Of a stretch of DNA of 64,000 nt, positions 1 through 7,916 are shown piece by piece. Where the stretch lies: positions 588,676-652,675 of the forward strand of contig CATQHL010000001.1 of assembly GCA_958295925.1 (NCBI GenBank), given 5' to 3'. The DNA is from an uncultured Acidimicrobiales bacterium (GTDB lineage: Bacteria > Actinomycetota > Acidimicrobiia > Acidimicrobiales > CATQHL01). Under the pieces are notes generated by a model. The model ran no database searches, was not told the DNA's origin, and was given only the letters and a program-made list of their open reading frames with translations. The position numbers were made by a program, and so were the translations under genes. Position 1 is the first letter of the stretch, and every line of letters begins with the position of its first letter.

Positions 1-509
1 GGGATGTAGGCCCCGCCGGCGGCCGAGTGTCCGAAAAGGCAGCAAATCTGAGGCACCTTGCCAGACAGCCTGACCTGGTTGTGGAAGATGCGACCGGCCC
101 CGCGCCGCCCTGGGAAGAGCTCCACCTGATCGGTGAGGCGAGCCCCTGCGGAGTCCACGAACCAGAAGAGGGGCAGTTCCTTATGCAGCGCAGCCTCAGT
201 CGCCCTAATGATTTTCTCGACGGTGCGGGCGCCCCAAGACCCTGCCTTGACCGTCGGGTCGTTGGCCACGGCAATCGCCGGGCGGCCGTTCACCAACCCC
301 TGCCCTGTAACAACCCCGTCGGCGGGAAGCCCCTTAGCCGTGGCGTTGGCCAGCTTTGCGTCTTCGACGAAAGTGTCTGCGTCGAAGAGCAGCGCAAGCC
401 TGTCCCGCACATAGAGCTTGTTCTGAGCGGCAAGCTTCTCCGCCCCAGACGTCGTGGGCGCGTCGGCTGACTCCCGCGCAGCCTTCAATCGCTGCGAAAT
501 GTCGTCCAT
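1..509 (-). CDS. Acyl-CoA carboxylase beta (carboxyltransferase) subunit, 3' end outside window
   Basis: The reverse strand is open from an ATG at 509 to the window edge, giving about 169 residues and no stop. The start is supported by a GAGGAGG ribosome-binding site at 520-526. The translation resembles the N-terminal half of biotin-dependent acyl-CoA carboxylase carboxyltransferases (propionyl-, acetyl- or methylcrotonyl-CoA type): an early 'KLAAQNKLYVRDRL' region, then 'FWFVDSAGARL' and 'GHSAAGGAYI', which match the acyl-CoA-binding and oxyanion-hole segments of the crotonase-like fold. These enzymes move carboxyl from carboxybiotin to an acyl-CoA in the cytoplasm. The substrate cannot be decided from this half. 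It is transcribed away from the lipoprotein gene that starts at 677. Confidence 0.85.
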   Translation of the reverse strand, partial: MDDISQRLKAARESADAPTTSGAEKLAAQNKLYVRDRLALLFDADTFVEDAKLANATAKGLPADGVVTGQGLVNGRPAIAVANDPTVKAGSWGARTVEKIIRATEAALHKELPLFWFVDSAGARLTDQVELFPGRRGAGRIFHNQVRLSGKVPQICCLFGHSAAGGAYI

Positions 510-564
510 CTAGATACGCCCTCCTCTGTCAGTCTGTCAGCTGTTGGGGGCAAATGAATGGGAA

Positions 565-588
565 GCGATGAAGCAGGCGATGAAGCAG
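565..588. repeat. Two tandem 12-bp repeats between divergent genes
   Basis: The 12-mer GCGATGAAGCAG occurs twice back to back at 565-576 and 577-588, followed by a degenerate third copy (AAGATGAATAGT). It lies in the 167-bp gap between the carboxylase and lipoprotein genes. It could be an operator, but only the repetition itself is visible. Confidence 0.5.
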
Positions 589-635
589 AAGATGAATAGT
601 AAGCGAAGAAGCAGATGAGCCTGAGTGTTCCTTTG

Positions 636-641
636 TATAAT
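636..641 (+). promoter_or_regulatory. Candidate -10 element upstream of the HtrA-like lipoprotein
   Basis: A perfect TATAAT lies 35 bases upstream of the GTG at 677. No convincing -35 hexamer is visible at 16-18 bp spacing, so this is tentative. Confidence 0.3.
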
Positions 642-676
642 TCTCGACAGATAAACATACCACTGCTGGAGTTTGT

Positions 677-2092
677 GTGAGAAGCCACATGCGACGCAAA
701 AGACTCGCTGCAGCCCTCATAGGGGCAGGTTTTCTTGTAGTTCAAATCGCCTCCGGGTGCGGTGCTGCACAGCAATCCGAAGCCGAGAGGCTTCAGACGG
801 AAGCAAAAAGACTTCAGCAGGGTTTCGTGGAGGCCGACACCCGAGCCTCTAAGGCAGCCATCGAAGCAGCTGAGGCTTTAGGCGAGGCAGAGCGGCTCCG
901 CGTGGCCTACGACGAAGCAAAAGACCGAGCCGCCGAGGCCATCAGCGAGGCGTCCGACGCAGAAAGCCGCTCGGAAGACGCGATAACACGCGCCGAACAG
1001 GCCATTGCCGAGTCCAAGAAGCTCCAAGAGGCGCTCGAATCTGCCATGACAGCCGCCGACACCCGCGTGTCCGAGGCCTACGAGGCCGAGAAAAAAGCCA
1101 CACAGGCCATGGAAGAGGCAGCCGCTGCCGTGGTAGAGGCAAGAGCGGAGGCGGCGAAAGGCATCGCAGACGCCGAAGCCAAGGCAAACGCCGCCATTTC
1201 AGCAGCAGAAACCAACGCAGCACAGCGAATCGCCGAGGCCAAGGCTGAGGCTTCAGAAGGTATCGCAGGCGCCGAAGAACGAGCGAACACCGCCATATCT
1301 TCGACAGAGATCGGCGCAGCACAGCGAATCGCCGAGGCCAAGACCAGCGCAGCGGACGCAATCGCCAACGCCGAGGCCAGCGCAGCAGGGGCCATCGCCG
1401 AAGCGAAGGCGGAAGCAGAAAGCGCCATCTCCAGCACCGAGGCAAGCGCCACTGGAGCCATCGCCAAAGCGCTGAGCGTCCCGACCACCACGACCGTCCC
1501 GCCCTGTTCGTTTTCCCGCTCGATTCCAGAAGTTCTTCCGTCGGTTTTCCGCGTCAAATCGGAAGTCGGGATGGGGACGGCCTTCTACATAGGCAACAAC
1601 GAGTTCGTCACCGCCAGGCACGTAGTTGAGGAATCCGCCAGCGTTACGCTCACGAACTCCAGCGCAACATTGAACGCCTTGAGGGTTTGGAGCGACGCCC
1701 AATACGATGTCGCCATCCTGTCCGGCTCCGGCGGAGACATCTCTGCGCTGCAATTACGGCGAACCTCCACGGTGAGGCCCGGACAGGAAATAGCCGCTGT
1801 CGGGTTCCCGCTGATTTCAGCGAGCCTGGCGTCTGCCACAAGCGGTCTTCTGTCGAGAATCTCCGCTGTTCCAGCTCTGGGGGAAGGCGTTTTTCTTCAA
1901 ACCGACGCAGCCGTCAACCAGGGAAGCAGCGGAGGCCCTCTCGTGGACAAGTGCGGCGAGGTGGTGGGGCTGATCGTGGCCAAGGCAGTATCGGTCTCGG
2001 GTGATGAAGGCCCTGAGATCGCTGTGGAGGGGATCGGCTGGGCGATTCCTAGCGACTCTGTTCTGGAAGTGCTCAACCGCTATCACAGCTAG
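677..2092 (+). CDS. HtrA-like serine protease lipoprotein with long Ala-rich coiled coil
   Basis: The 471-residue product begins with a basic, hydrophobic signal sequence ending in a lipobox-like 'ASGC', so it is probably a lipoprotein. Residues from about 30 to 265 are a long heptad-like Ala/Glu/Lys/Arg helix with repeated 'RIAEAKAEA' segments. A short 'TTTTVPP' linker follows, then a trypsin-like domain with the full triad: H315 (TARHVV), D344 (QYDVAI) and S418 (GSSGGP), as in S1C/HtrA proteases. No C-terminal PDZ domain is evident. The GTG at 677 has GGAG at 668-671; an ATG at 689 is an alternative. Such proteins usually act in envelope quality control. The coiled coil may place the protease away from the membrane, which is inference. 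Confidence 0.8.
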   Translation: MRSHMRRKRLAAALIGAGFLVVQIASGCGAAQQSEAERLQTEAKRLQQGFVEADTRASKAAIEAAEALGEAERLRVAYDEAKDRAAEAISEASDAESRSEDAITRAEQAIAESKKLQEALESAMTAADTRVSEAYEAEKKATQAMEEAAAAVVEARAEAAKGIADAEAKANAAISAAETNAAQRIAEAKAEASEGIAGAEERANTAISSTEIGAAQRIAEAKTSAADAIANAEASAAGAIAEAKAEAESAISSTEASATGAIAKALSVPTTTTVPPCSFSRSIPEVLPSVFRVKSEVGMGTAFYIGNNEFVTARHVVEESASVTLTNSSATLNALRVWSDAQYDVAILSGSGGDISALQLRRTSTVRPGQEIAAVGFPLISASLASATSGLLSRISAVPALGEGVFLQTDAAVNQGSSGGPLVDKCGEVVGLIVAKAVSVSGDEGPEIAVEGIGWAIPSDSVLEVLNRYHS

Positions 2093-2161
2093 CGCCTCGT
2101 CCCTATTGGCGAGCCAGCGGGCGAAGTGCTACATTGCCAATGAACATCAAGGGAGTTGCCA

Positions 2162-3067
2162 ATGAAATCACCGCCTTTTGAATACAAGAGGGCGGAGGGG
2201 GCTGAAGAAGCCGCCGCCCTGCTGAACGAACTCGGAAGCGATGCCCGAATCCTGGCAGGAGGGCAGAGCCTCTTGCCTCTTATGAACCTGCGGCTCGCCT
2301 CCCCTGCGTTCCTGGTTGACATCTCGCGTGCAGGTGACCTCAAATTCCTGCACATCGACAACGGCTCTTCAGGGGCGTCGCCTCTCCATGTCGGGGCTGC
2401 CGCAACTCAGCGCGACGTGGAGATGTCTGCCCACACCCTGCGGGTTGCGCCGATTCTGGCTGAGGCCATTGCGAACGCCGGCCAAGTCCCCGTGCGTCAC
2501 AGGGGCACAGTGGTGGGGAGCATCGCCCATGCCGACCCCAGTGCGGAGGTGCCCGCAGCGTTTCTGGCACAGGGCGGATCTGTGATCGCACAGAGTCTGG
2601 GCGGACGCCGGGTGATACCTTCGGAGGACTTCTTCGATGGGGTGTTCTCGACTGTGCTGGAAGAGGTCGAGTTGGTCGCTTCCGTGAGGGTGGATGAGTG
2701 GCCGGAGGGCAGCGGTCACGGCTTTCGCGAGCTGAGCGTCACCGCCGAGAGCTGGCCGGTGGCCATTGCGGCTGCGCTGATTCACATCACAGACGGCGAG
2801 GTCGATCGGGCGTCGGTGGTTCTCGGGGGGGTGGGAAGCACCCCGCTGTGGCGTCCAGAGGCCGAGGCGATCCTGATGGGCTCAGACGCCGGCGCCGAAG
2901 CCATTGAAGCCGCCGCCGAAGCGGCAGCAGCCGGACTCGAGCCGCCCTCTGACACGTTCGGCTCCGGCGCCTACCGGAAGAAGATGGCGAGGGTGCTGAC
3001 AAGACGGGCGCTCGCAGACGCCGCAGAACGCGCAGGAGCCGCAGAACGCGCAGGAGGAAAACAATGA
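2162..3067 (+). CDS. Molybdenum hydroxylase FAD-binding (medium) subunit, CoxM/CutM family
   Basis: About 301 residues. It shows the two FAD-binding signatures of the medium subunit of xanthine dehydrogenase/CO dehydrogenase-type enzymes: 'AGGQSLLPLMNLR' near the N-terminus, and 'HRGTVVGSIAHADPSAE', equivalent to the TVGGSLAHADP loop. It passes electrons between the 2Fe-2S subunit and the external acceptor. ATG 2162 was chosen because GGGAG at 2151-2155 sits six bases upstream; an in-frame TTG at 2156 directly abuts that site. The C-terminus is Ala/Arg-rich ('AERAGAAERAGGKQ'). The stop overlaps the next ATG (ATGA), indicating an operon with the following two genes. Confidence 0.9.
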   Translation: MKSPPFEYKRAEGAEEAAALLNELGSDARILAGGQSLLPLMNLRLASPAFLVDISRAGDLKFLHIDNGSSGASPLHVGAAATQRDVEMSAHTLRVAPILAEAIANAGQVPVRHRGTVVGSIAHADPSAEVPAAFLAQGGSVIAQSLGGRRVIPSEDFFDGVFSTVLEEVELVASVRVDEWPEGSGHGFRELSVTAESWPVAIAAALIHITDGEVDRASVVLGGVGSTPLWRPEAEAILMGSDAGAEAIEAAAEAAAAGLEPPSDTFGSGAYRKKMARVLTRRALADAAERAGAAERAGGKQ

Positions 3068-3543
3068 ACACCAGCAGCCACGAAATTTCCCTGACCGTAA
3101 ACGGCAGGGCGGTAGAGGCGACGGTGGAGTCGCGCCTCTCCCTGGCCGACTTTCTACGCCGCGAACTGGGACTGGTCGGCACCCACCTGGGCTGCGAGCA
3201 GGGAGCCTGTGGCGCCTGCACCGTGCTTGTAGACGGTAGGAGCGTGCGCTCTTGCATAATGCTGGCCGTCCAGGCCGACGAGTGCGAACTGCGGACGGTT
3301 GAAAGCCTTGCGCCGGGCTTGGCGATGCACCCGCTTCAAGATGCATTCCACAAGCATCAGGCGCTCCAGTGCGGGTTCTGCACCCCGGGAATGCTCCTGC
3401 GCTGCCTCGAACTCATTGAGGAGAACCCCGACATCACCGACGAGGAAGCCCGCGAGGGCATCTCCAGCAACTCCTGCCGCTGCACCGGCTACCAGTACAT
3501 CGTGGACGCTGTGGTCGAGGCGGCAGAGCAGATGAGACAGTAG
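3064..3543 (+). CDS. Molybdenum hydroxylase [2Fe-2S] (small) subunit, CoxS family
   Basis: The 159-residue product has the normal family length. An N-terminal plant-ferredoxin-type cluster is ligated by C44, C49, C52 and C64 (GCEQGACGACTV), and a C-terminal helical cluster by C103, C106, C138 and C140 (CGFC...CRC). It relays electrons from the Mo site to FAD. The start overlaps the upstream stop by ATGA, implying translational coupling. About 160 bases separate it from the large-subunit gene; that gap stays open in another frame. Confidence 0.93.
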   Translation: MNTSSHEISLTVNGRAVEATVESRLSLADFLRRELGLVGTHLGCEQGACGACTVLVDGRSVRSCIMLAVQADECELRTVESLAPGLAMHPLQDAFHKHQALQCGFCTPGMLLRCLELIEENPDITDEEAREGISSNSCRCTGYQYIVDAVVEAAEQMRQ

Positions 3544-3705
3544 AGACCGACGCAGCGAAGCCGGAAGACGGCCAGAGCAGCCAGGCCGCCAAGCAGGCAG
3601 TCGAGGCGGTCGGTGGAAGGCAGGAAGGCGCAGGGGGCAGTCAGGCCCGCGAGGCCAAACAGTCAGCGAAGACAAGCCGAGAGAGGTCGATAGAGGAGGA
3701 GCAAC

Positions 3706-6114
3706 ATGCCAACAGTCCGTGAGCACCCCGAAACACTCAACTGGGTCGGAAAGTCGATCCGTCGCATCGAAGACCCCAAGTTCCTGCGTGGACGGGGCAA
3801 CTACATAGACGACTACTCAGTCCCGAACATGCTGGAGGTGGCCATCGTTCGCAGCACCGAGCCGCACGCCCGCATCGTGAGCATCGACACCTCCGCCGCC
3901 GAGGCGCTGCCGGGCGTGGCTGCGGTGGTCACGGGTGCCGCCGCCGCCGAGGTGACCGATCCGATGCCCGACTTCGGCCCGAGCCCCGACAAGCACGTGT
4001 GGCGATGCCTTGCGGTCGACAAGGTGCGCTACGTGGGGGAGGGCGTGGCTGCAGTGGCGGCGGAGTCCCGCGCCATCGCCGAGGACGCGGCCGATCTGGT
4101 GCACGTGGAGTACGAGCCGCTGCCACCTGTGGTCGACTGGCACGACGCCCTCGCCGAGGGTGCCCCGCTGATTCACGAGGCGCTCGGCTCCAACGTCCCG
4201 TTCCATCGGTCGTTCGTCTTCGGAGATGTTGAGGACGACTACGCCGAGGCCGACGTGGTGGTGAGCGACGTCCTCTACTGGGGGCGCTCCGGCGGTCAGC
4301 CGCTGGAGACCGTCGGCGCCGTGGCCGACTACGACCTTGGCTCGGGAATGATGACAATCCACGTCAACTCCCTGACCTTCACGAGCTTCCTGTTCATGCT
4401 CGCAGGCACTCTGAAGGTGCCCAGCAACAAGCTGGACATGCACCCCCATCCTGCGGGGGGCAGTTTCGGGGCCAAGTTCTGGGAGGTAAAGACGGCCGCC
4501 ATCGCCGGGATGATGTCGAAGGTGACAGGGCGTCCCGTGAAGTTCATGCAGGATCGCCTGGACAACATCGCCAACGGCGACCACCACGGCTCCGACCGGC
4601 GCTACGAGGTCTCCCTGGCGGCGCTGCGTGACGGCACGATGCTGAGCATGAAGGTGAAGGTGGTTGACAACTACGGCGCCTACATCCAGTTCGGGGTGGG
4701 GCATCACGGCAACTCCCTCGCACAGGCGGTCGGCCCCTACCGGATGCGAAGCATCGCCTACGACGTAACCGCCGTGCTCACCAACAAGTGCCAGCAGGGC
4801 GCATACCGGGGGTTCGGCTCGGAGGTGGGCAACTGGGTGCTCGAGCGGATGGTCGACCTCATGGCCACCGAGTTGGACATGGATCCGGTGGAAATCCGCC
4901 GGAAGAACTTCATCCAGCCAGATCAGTTCCCGTACTTCATCCCCACAGGCAACTGCTACGACAGCGGCAACTACGAGGGCGTGCTCGACAAGACGCTGGA
5001 GCTGGCCGACTATCACGGGTGGCGTCGTCGTCAGGCCGAGATGCGCGCCGAGGGGCGCCTCGTGGGAATCGGCATCTGCACCTGTCAGGAGCGCAGCGTG
5101 TTCAGCGCCACCGAGTTCTGGTTCTGGTTCGACCAGCCCGTGGGCGTGACCAGCTCGCCGGAGAGCGTCACCCTCGACATCGACGCCATGGGGGCCGTGA
5201 CCGCCACGCTCTACTCCAACGCCTCCTGGGGCAACAGCCCCGAGACGATGGTGGCGCAGTTCGCCGGCGAGGAGCTGGGGGTTGATCCGTCCGAAGTGAA
5301 CGTGGTCTACGCCGGATCGAATCAAGGACTTCCGGCCACAGGGCCGGGCGGCAGCCGCTTCACGATCATGGTCTCGGGTGCGGTGGAGGGCGCCGCCAAC
5401 CGAATCAAGGCCAAGGCCGCCAAGATCGCCGCCCACCTGCTCGAGGCCAACGAGGACGACCTGGAGTGGATCGACGGCGGCTTCGCGGTGCGGGGCAGCC
5501 CCGACAGGCGCAAGGATCTGGGCGAGATCGCCCTACAGGCGCACCTTTTCAAGCACTCCCTGCCAGACGAGATCGACAGCGGCCTGGAGGCCAGTTTCGT
5601 GCACGACCACCCGTACACCACGCTGCCCAACGCCGATCGGACCGACCTGGGCGTCTTCTACCCGTTCGTGGGCCACGCCTCCCACGTTGCGGTGGTGGAG
5701 GTAGACCCCGACACAGGCAAGGTGGAGTTCCTCGACTACACGGCAGTGCACGACTGCGGCACCTGCGTGAACCCCCGCTCGGTGGGCGGACAGGTGATCG
5801 GTGGCACAGTCCAAGGGCTGGGCAGCACGCTGTTCGAGGAGTTCGTCTACGACGGCGACGGCGTGTTGAAGACGCCGTCGTTCGCCGAATACCTGCTGCC
5901 GTCGGCCCTGGACTCGCCAGCGCTCAAGGTTGGCCACCAGGAGACGCCCTCGCCGTACACGCCCTACGGCATCAAGGGTGGCGGCGAGGCGGGGCGAATG
6001 ATGGCGCCGTCGGCAATCTGCGCCGCAATCGACGACGCCGTGGGCATCCGCGTGCGAAGGCTGCCCGCCACGCCGGAGCGGGTGCTGGACATGATCGAGG
6101 CCGCCGAAGACTGA
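3706..6114 (+). CDS. Molybdenum hydroxylase catalytic (large) subunit, xanthine dehydrogenase/CoxL superfamily
   Basis: The 802-residue product has N-terminal 'RRIEDPKFLRGRGNYIDD', typical of aerobic CO dehydrogenase/xanthine dehydrogenase large subunits. The Mo-pterin contact loop is 'GGSFGAKF'. The active-site loop at residues 366-371 is AYRGFG, and the catalytic glutamate is E761 in KGGGEAG. Form I CO dehydrogenase requires an AYxCSFR loop, which is absent, so true CO oxidation is not supported. The substrate is more likely an aldehyde or N-heterocycle. AGGAGGA at 3694-3700 supports ATG 3706. The M-S-L gene order matches cox-like operons. The Mo-cofactor maturation genes that often accompany such operons are not visible here. 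Confidence 0.92.
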   Translation: MPTVREHPETLNWVGKSIRRIEDPKFLRGRGNYIDDYSVPNMLEVAIVRSTEPHARIVSIDTSAAEALPGVAAVVTGAAAAEVTDPMPDFGPSPDKHVWRCLAVDKVRYVGEGVAAVAAESRAIAEDAADLVHVEYEPLPPVVDWHDALAEGAPLIHEALGSNVPFHRSFVFGDVEDDYAEADVVVSDVLYWGRSGGQPLETVGAVADYDLGSGMMTIHVNSLTFTSFLFMLAGTLKVPSNKLDMHPHPAGGSFGAKFWEVKTAAIAGMMSKVTGRPVKFMQDRLDNIANGDHHGSDRRYEVSLAALRDGTMLSMKVKVVDNYGAYIQFGVGHHGNSLAQAVGPYRMRSIAYDVTAVLTNKCQQGAYRGFGSEVGNWVLERMVDLMATELDMDPVEIRRKNFIQPDQFPYFIPTGNCYDSGNYEGVLDKTLELADYHGWRRRQAEMRAEGRLVGIGICTCQERSVFSATEFWFWFDQPVGVTSSPESVTLDIDAMGAVTATLYSNASWGNSPETMVAQFAGEELGVDPSEVNVVYAGSNQGLPATGPGGSRFTIMVSGAVEGAANRIKAKAAKIAAHLLEANEDDLEWIDGGFAVRGSPDRRKDLGEIALQAHLFKHSLPDEIDSGLEASFVHDHPYTTLPNADRTDLGVFYPFVGHASHVAVVEVDPDTGKVEFLDYTAVHDCGTCVNPRSVGGQVIGGTVQGLGSTLFEEFVYDGDGVLKTPSFAEYLLPSALDSPALKVGHQETPSPYTPYGIKGGGEAGRMMAPSAICAAIDDAVGIRVRRLPATPERVLDMIEAAED

Positions 6115-6157
6115 GAGGCGGGGGCCTGCCCCGCCGGCTGGGGAACGAGGCACAGTC

Positions 6158-7915
6158 GTGCCTGTGGAGGCAGAACAAGAATTCCTCCTAATCCTCGGCT
6201 GCTCGAAAAAGAAGCGGGACTACGAAGGTCTTCTTCCAGCTTTTGAAGCCTACGACGGGCCTATGTACAAGGTCTTCCGCAAGTTCTTGCGTAAGTACAA
6301 ATGGCCCCAAAACCTGTCGCTAGGCGTGCTGTCTGGAGAACACGAACTCTTTGGGGCTATCAAGGAGATCAAGTACTACGACCGACGGATGACCCGCGAA
6401 GATGCGGAAGCAATGGCCGGCCGCTGCTCCAGCATCTTTAGCAAGTGGGTGGAAGGTCTCAGCCCCGCTAATGGAACAAGCCGAGATCTGGATTACAGAC
6501 ACGATCTGAACATTTTCGTATCTCTCGGTCGAGACTATCTTCCGGCGCTCGAACCAAGTCTGTCCCGGTTGCAACCAGCCGAGAATCGCTTCGAGGGCAC
6601 GATCGGCAATAGGCAGCGACTTCTGAAGAATTTCTTATACAGCCTGCCCAGCAAGACCCCTAAGCTGGCCTCTTCAGATCGCGAGAAGCGCTCTTCGGCT
6701 GAGACGGGGAAGCTTCTCTATTTCCTTCCAGACTGGGACGACATGCTTGACCCCCACTTCGACTTCGAGAACGACGCGTTCTCGAATCCTCGCAAGTCTG
6801 AGAGAAAAGAGATTCATTGTCAGAGCCTGATGGGCAAGCCAAGAATGTGCGACGGAATCTTGGTGAGCCTCGCTCAAAGGCAAAATACAAAAGGTCCGCT
6901 AAAACGAGTTGACGGCACGGAGACCGCCGCCCTCAAACCAACATCGCTGCGAGATCACTACGGGTTGAGTAATGGTCAGCGACTTTTCGGAGACTGCGGT
7001 GCTTACAGCTACGTATTTGAGGATGAACCAACCTTCAGCACCGAACAGGCAGTCGCCCTGTACGAATTGTATGAGTTTGATTTCGGCACTTCTGTAGACC
7101 ACATACCCTTTGGCGACTTTCCCGAAGAAATGCGCAGAGAACGAGTGATTACTACCGTCGCTAATGCCGAAGCGTTCATCGGAGAATGGAGCAGACGAGA
7201 GAAGTTGTTCACTCCTGTCGGAGCAGTACAGGGTTTAAGCGCAGAAGAGTACGCCGCCAACGTTAAAAAGTACTACGAAATGGGTTACCGGCACTTGGCC
7301 CTGGGAGGGCTCGTAAGGTTGAACGATCGCGCAATTTTGGAGATCGTAAGAGCCGTCAGCAAAGCGGCCGACCAACTGCCCGAACGCCCCTGGCTGCACC
7401 TGTTCGGCGTCTATAGGCCCAAACTCCAACCTGAGTTCAAACGGATGAGAATCGACAGTTTCGACAGCGCAACCTACTTCCGAAAGTCTTGGCTGCGCTC
7501 CGATCAGAATTACCTCTGTACCAACGGAAACTGGTATGCGGCCATCAGAGTCCCGATGACCAAAGACCCGCGTACACGTAAACGTCTACTTGAAAACGGG
7601 GCCAATCTCGAAGAGATGAAGCAGCAGGAGCAGCTAGTGCTTAAGATGCTCAAAGACTACGGAGACGATCAAGCGGATTTAACAGAGACTCTCGATGCTG
7701 TGATGGACTACGATGAGAAACTTCTGCGCAGCAGCGAAACCAAGTCGATGCGAAAAAAGTACGAACGCACCCTGCGGGAGAAACCCTGGCTGAGGTGCAC
7801 TTGCGATTTCTGTAACAAACACGGGATACAAGTGCTGATCTTCAGGGGAAGCAATCGTAACAAACGTCGTGGTGCCCATAACACTGCAATGCTCTACCAA
7901 AGTATAGCTACTTAA
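6158..7915 (+). CDS. DpdA-like tRNA-guanine transglycosylase paralogue (putative 7-deazaguanine insertion into nucleic acid)
   Basis: The 585-residue protein has two parts. Residues 1-200 carry a 'GCSKKK' motif (C15) and resemble the small YaaA/DUF6884-like domain fused to some transglycosylase paralogues. Residues from about 270 to the end resemble TGT: an Asp-Cys-Gly-Ala turn (D279) at the position of the substrate-binding Asp, 'IDSFDSATYF' (D436) at the position of the nucleophile loop, and a C-terminal zinc site C547-x-C549-x2-C552-x21-H574, close to the TGT pattern CxCx2Cx25H. DpdA enzymes exchange guanine for preQ0 in DNA (established for the Salmonella dpd cluster and some phages). No preQ0 synthesis genes are in the window. 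The GTG start has GAGG seven bases upstream. One base separates it from the helicase gene. The region is clearly AT-richer than its flanks. Confidence 0.75.
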   Translation: MPVEAEQEFLLILGCSKKKRDYEGLLPAFEAYDGPMYKVFRKFLRKYKWPQNLSLGVLSGEHELFGAIKEIKYYDRRMTREDAEAMAGRCSSIFSKWVEGLSPANGTSRDLDYRHDLNIFVSLGRDYLPALEPSLSRLQPAENRFEGTIGNRQRLLKNFLYSLPSKTPKLASSDREKRSSAETGKLLYFLPDWDDMLDPHFDFENDAFSNPRKSERKEIHCQSLMGKPRMCDGILVSLAQRQNTKGPLKRVDGTETAALKPTSLRDHYGLSNGQRLFGDCGAYSYVFEDEPTFSTEQAVALYELYEFDFGTSVDHIPFGDFPEEMRRERVITTVANAEAFIGEWSRREKLFTPVGAVQGLSAEEYAANVKKYYEMGYRHLALGGLVRLNDRAILEIVRAVSKAADQLPERPWLHLFGVYRPKLQPEFKRMRIDSFDSATYFRKSWLRSDQNYLCTNGNWYAAIRVPMTKDPRTRKRLLENGANLEEMKQQEQLVLKMLKDYGDDQADLTETLDAVMDYDEKLLRSSETKSMRKKYERTLREKPWLRCTCDFCNKHGIQVLIFRGSNRNKRRGAHNTAMLYQSIAT

Positions 7916-7916
7916 A

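Noticed and set aside
3817..5436. 539-codon frame antisense to the Mo-hydroxylase large subunit
   Set aside because: His/Gly/Val-rich translation typical of the reverse strand of GC-rich genes; the plus-strand frame has clear family motifs.
3706..6114. Form I aerobic carbon monoxide dehydrogenase
   Set aside because: The AYxCSFR active-site loop is absent; AYRGFG is present.
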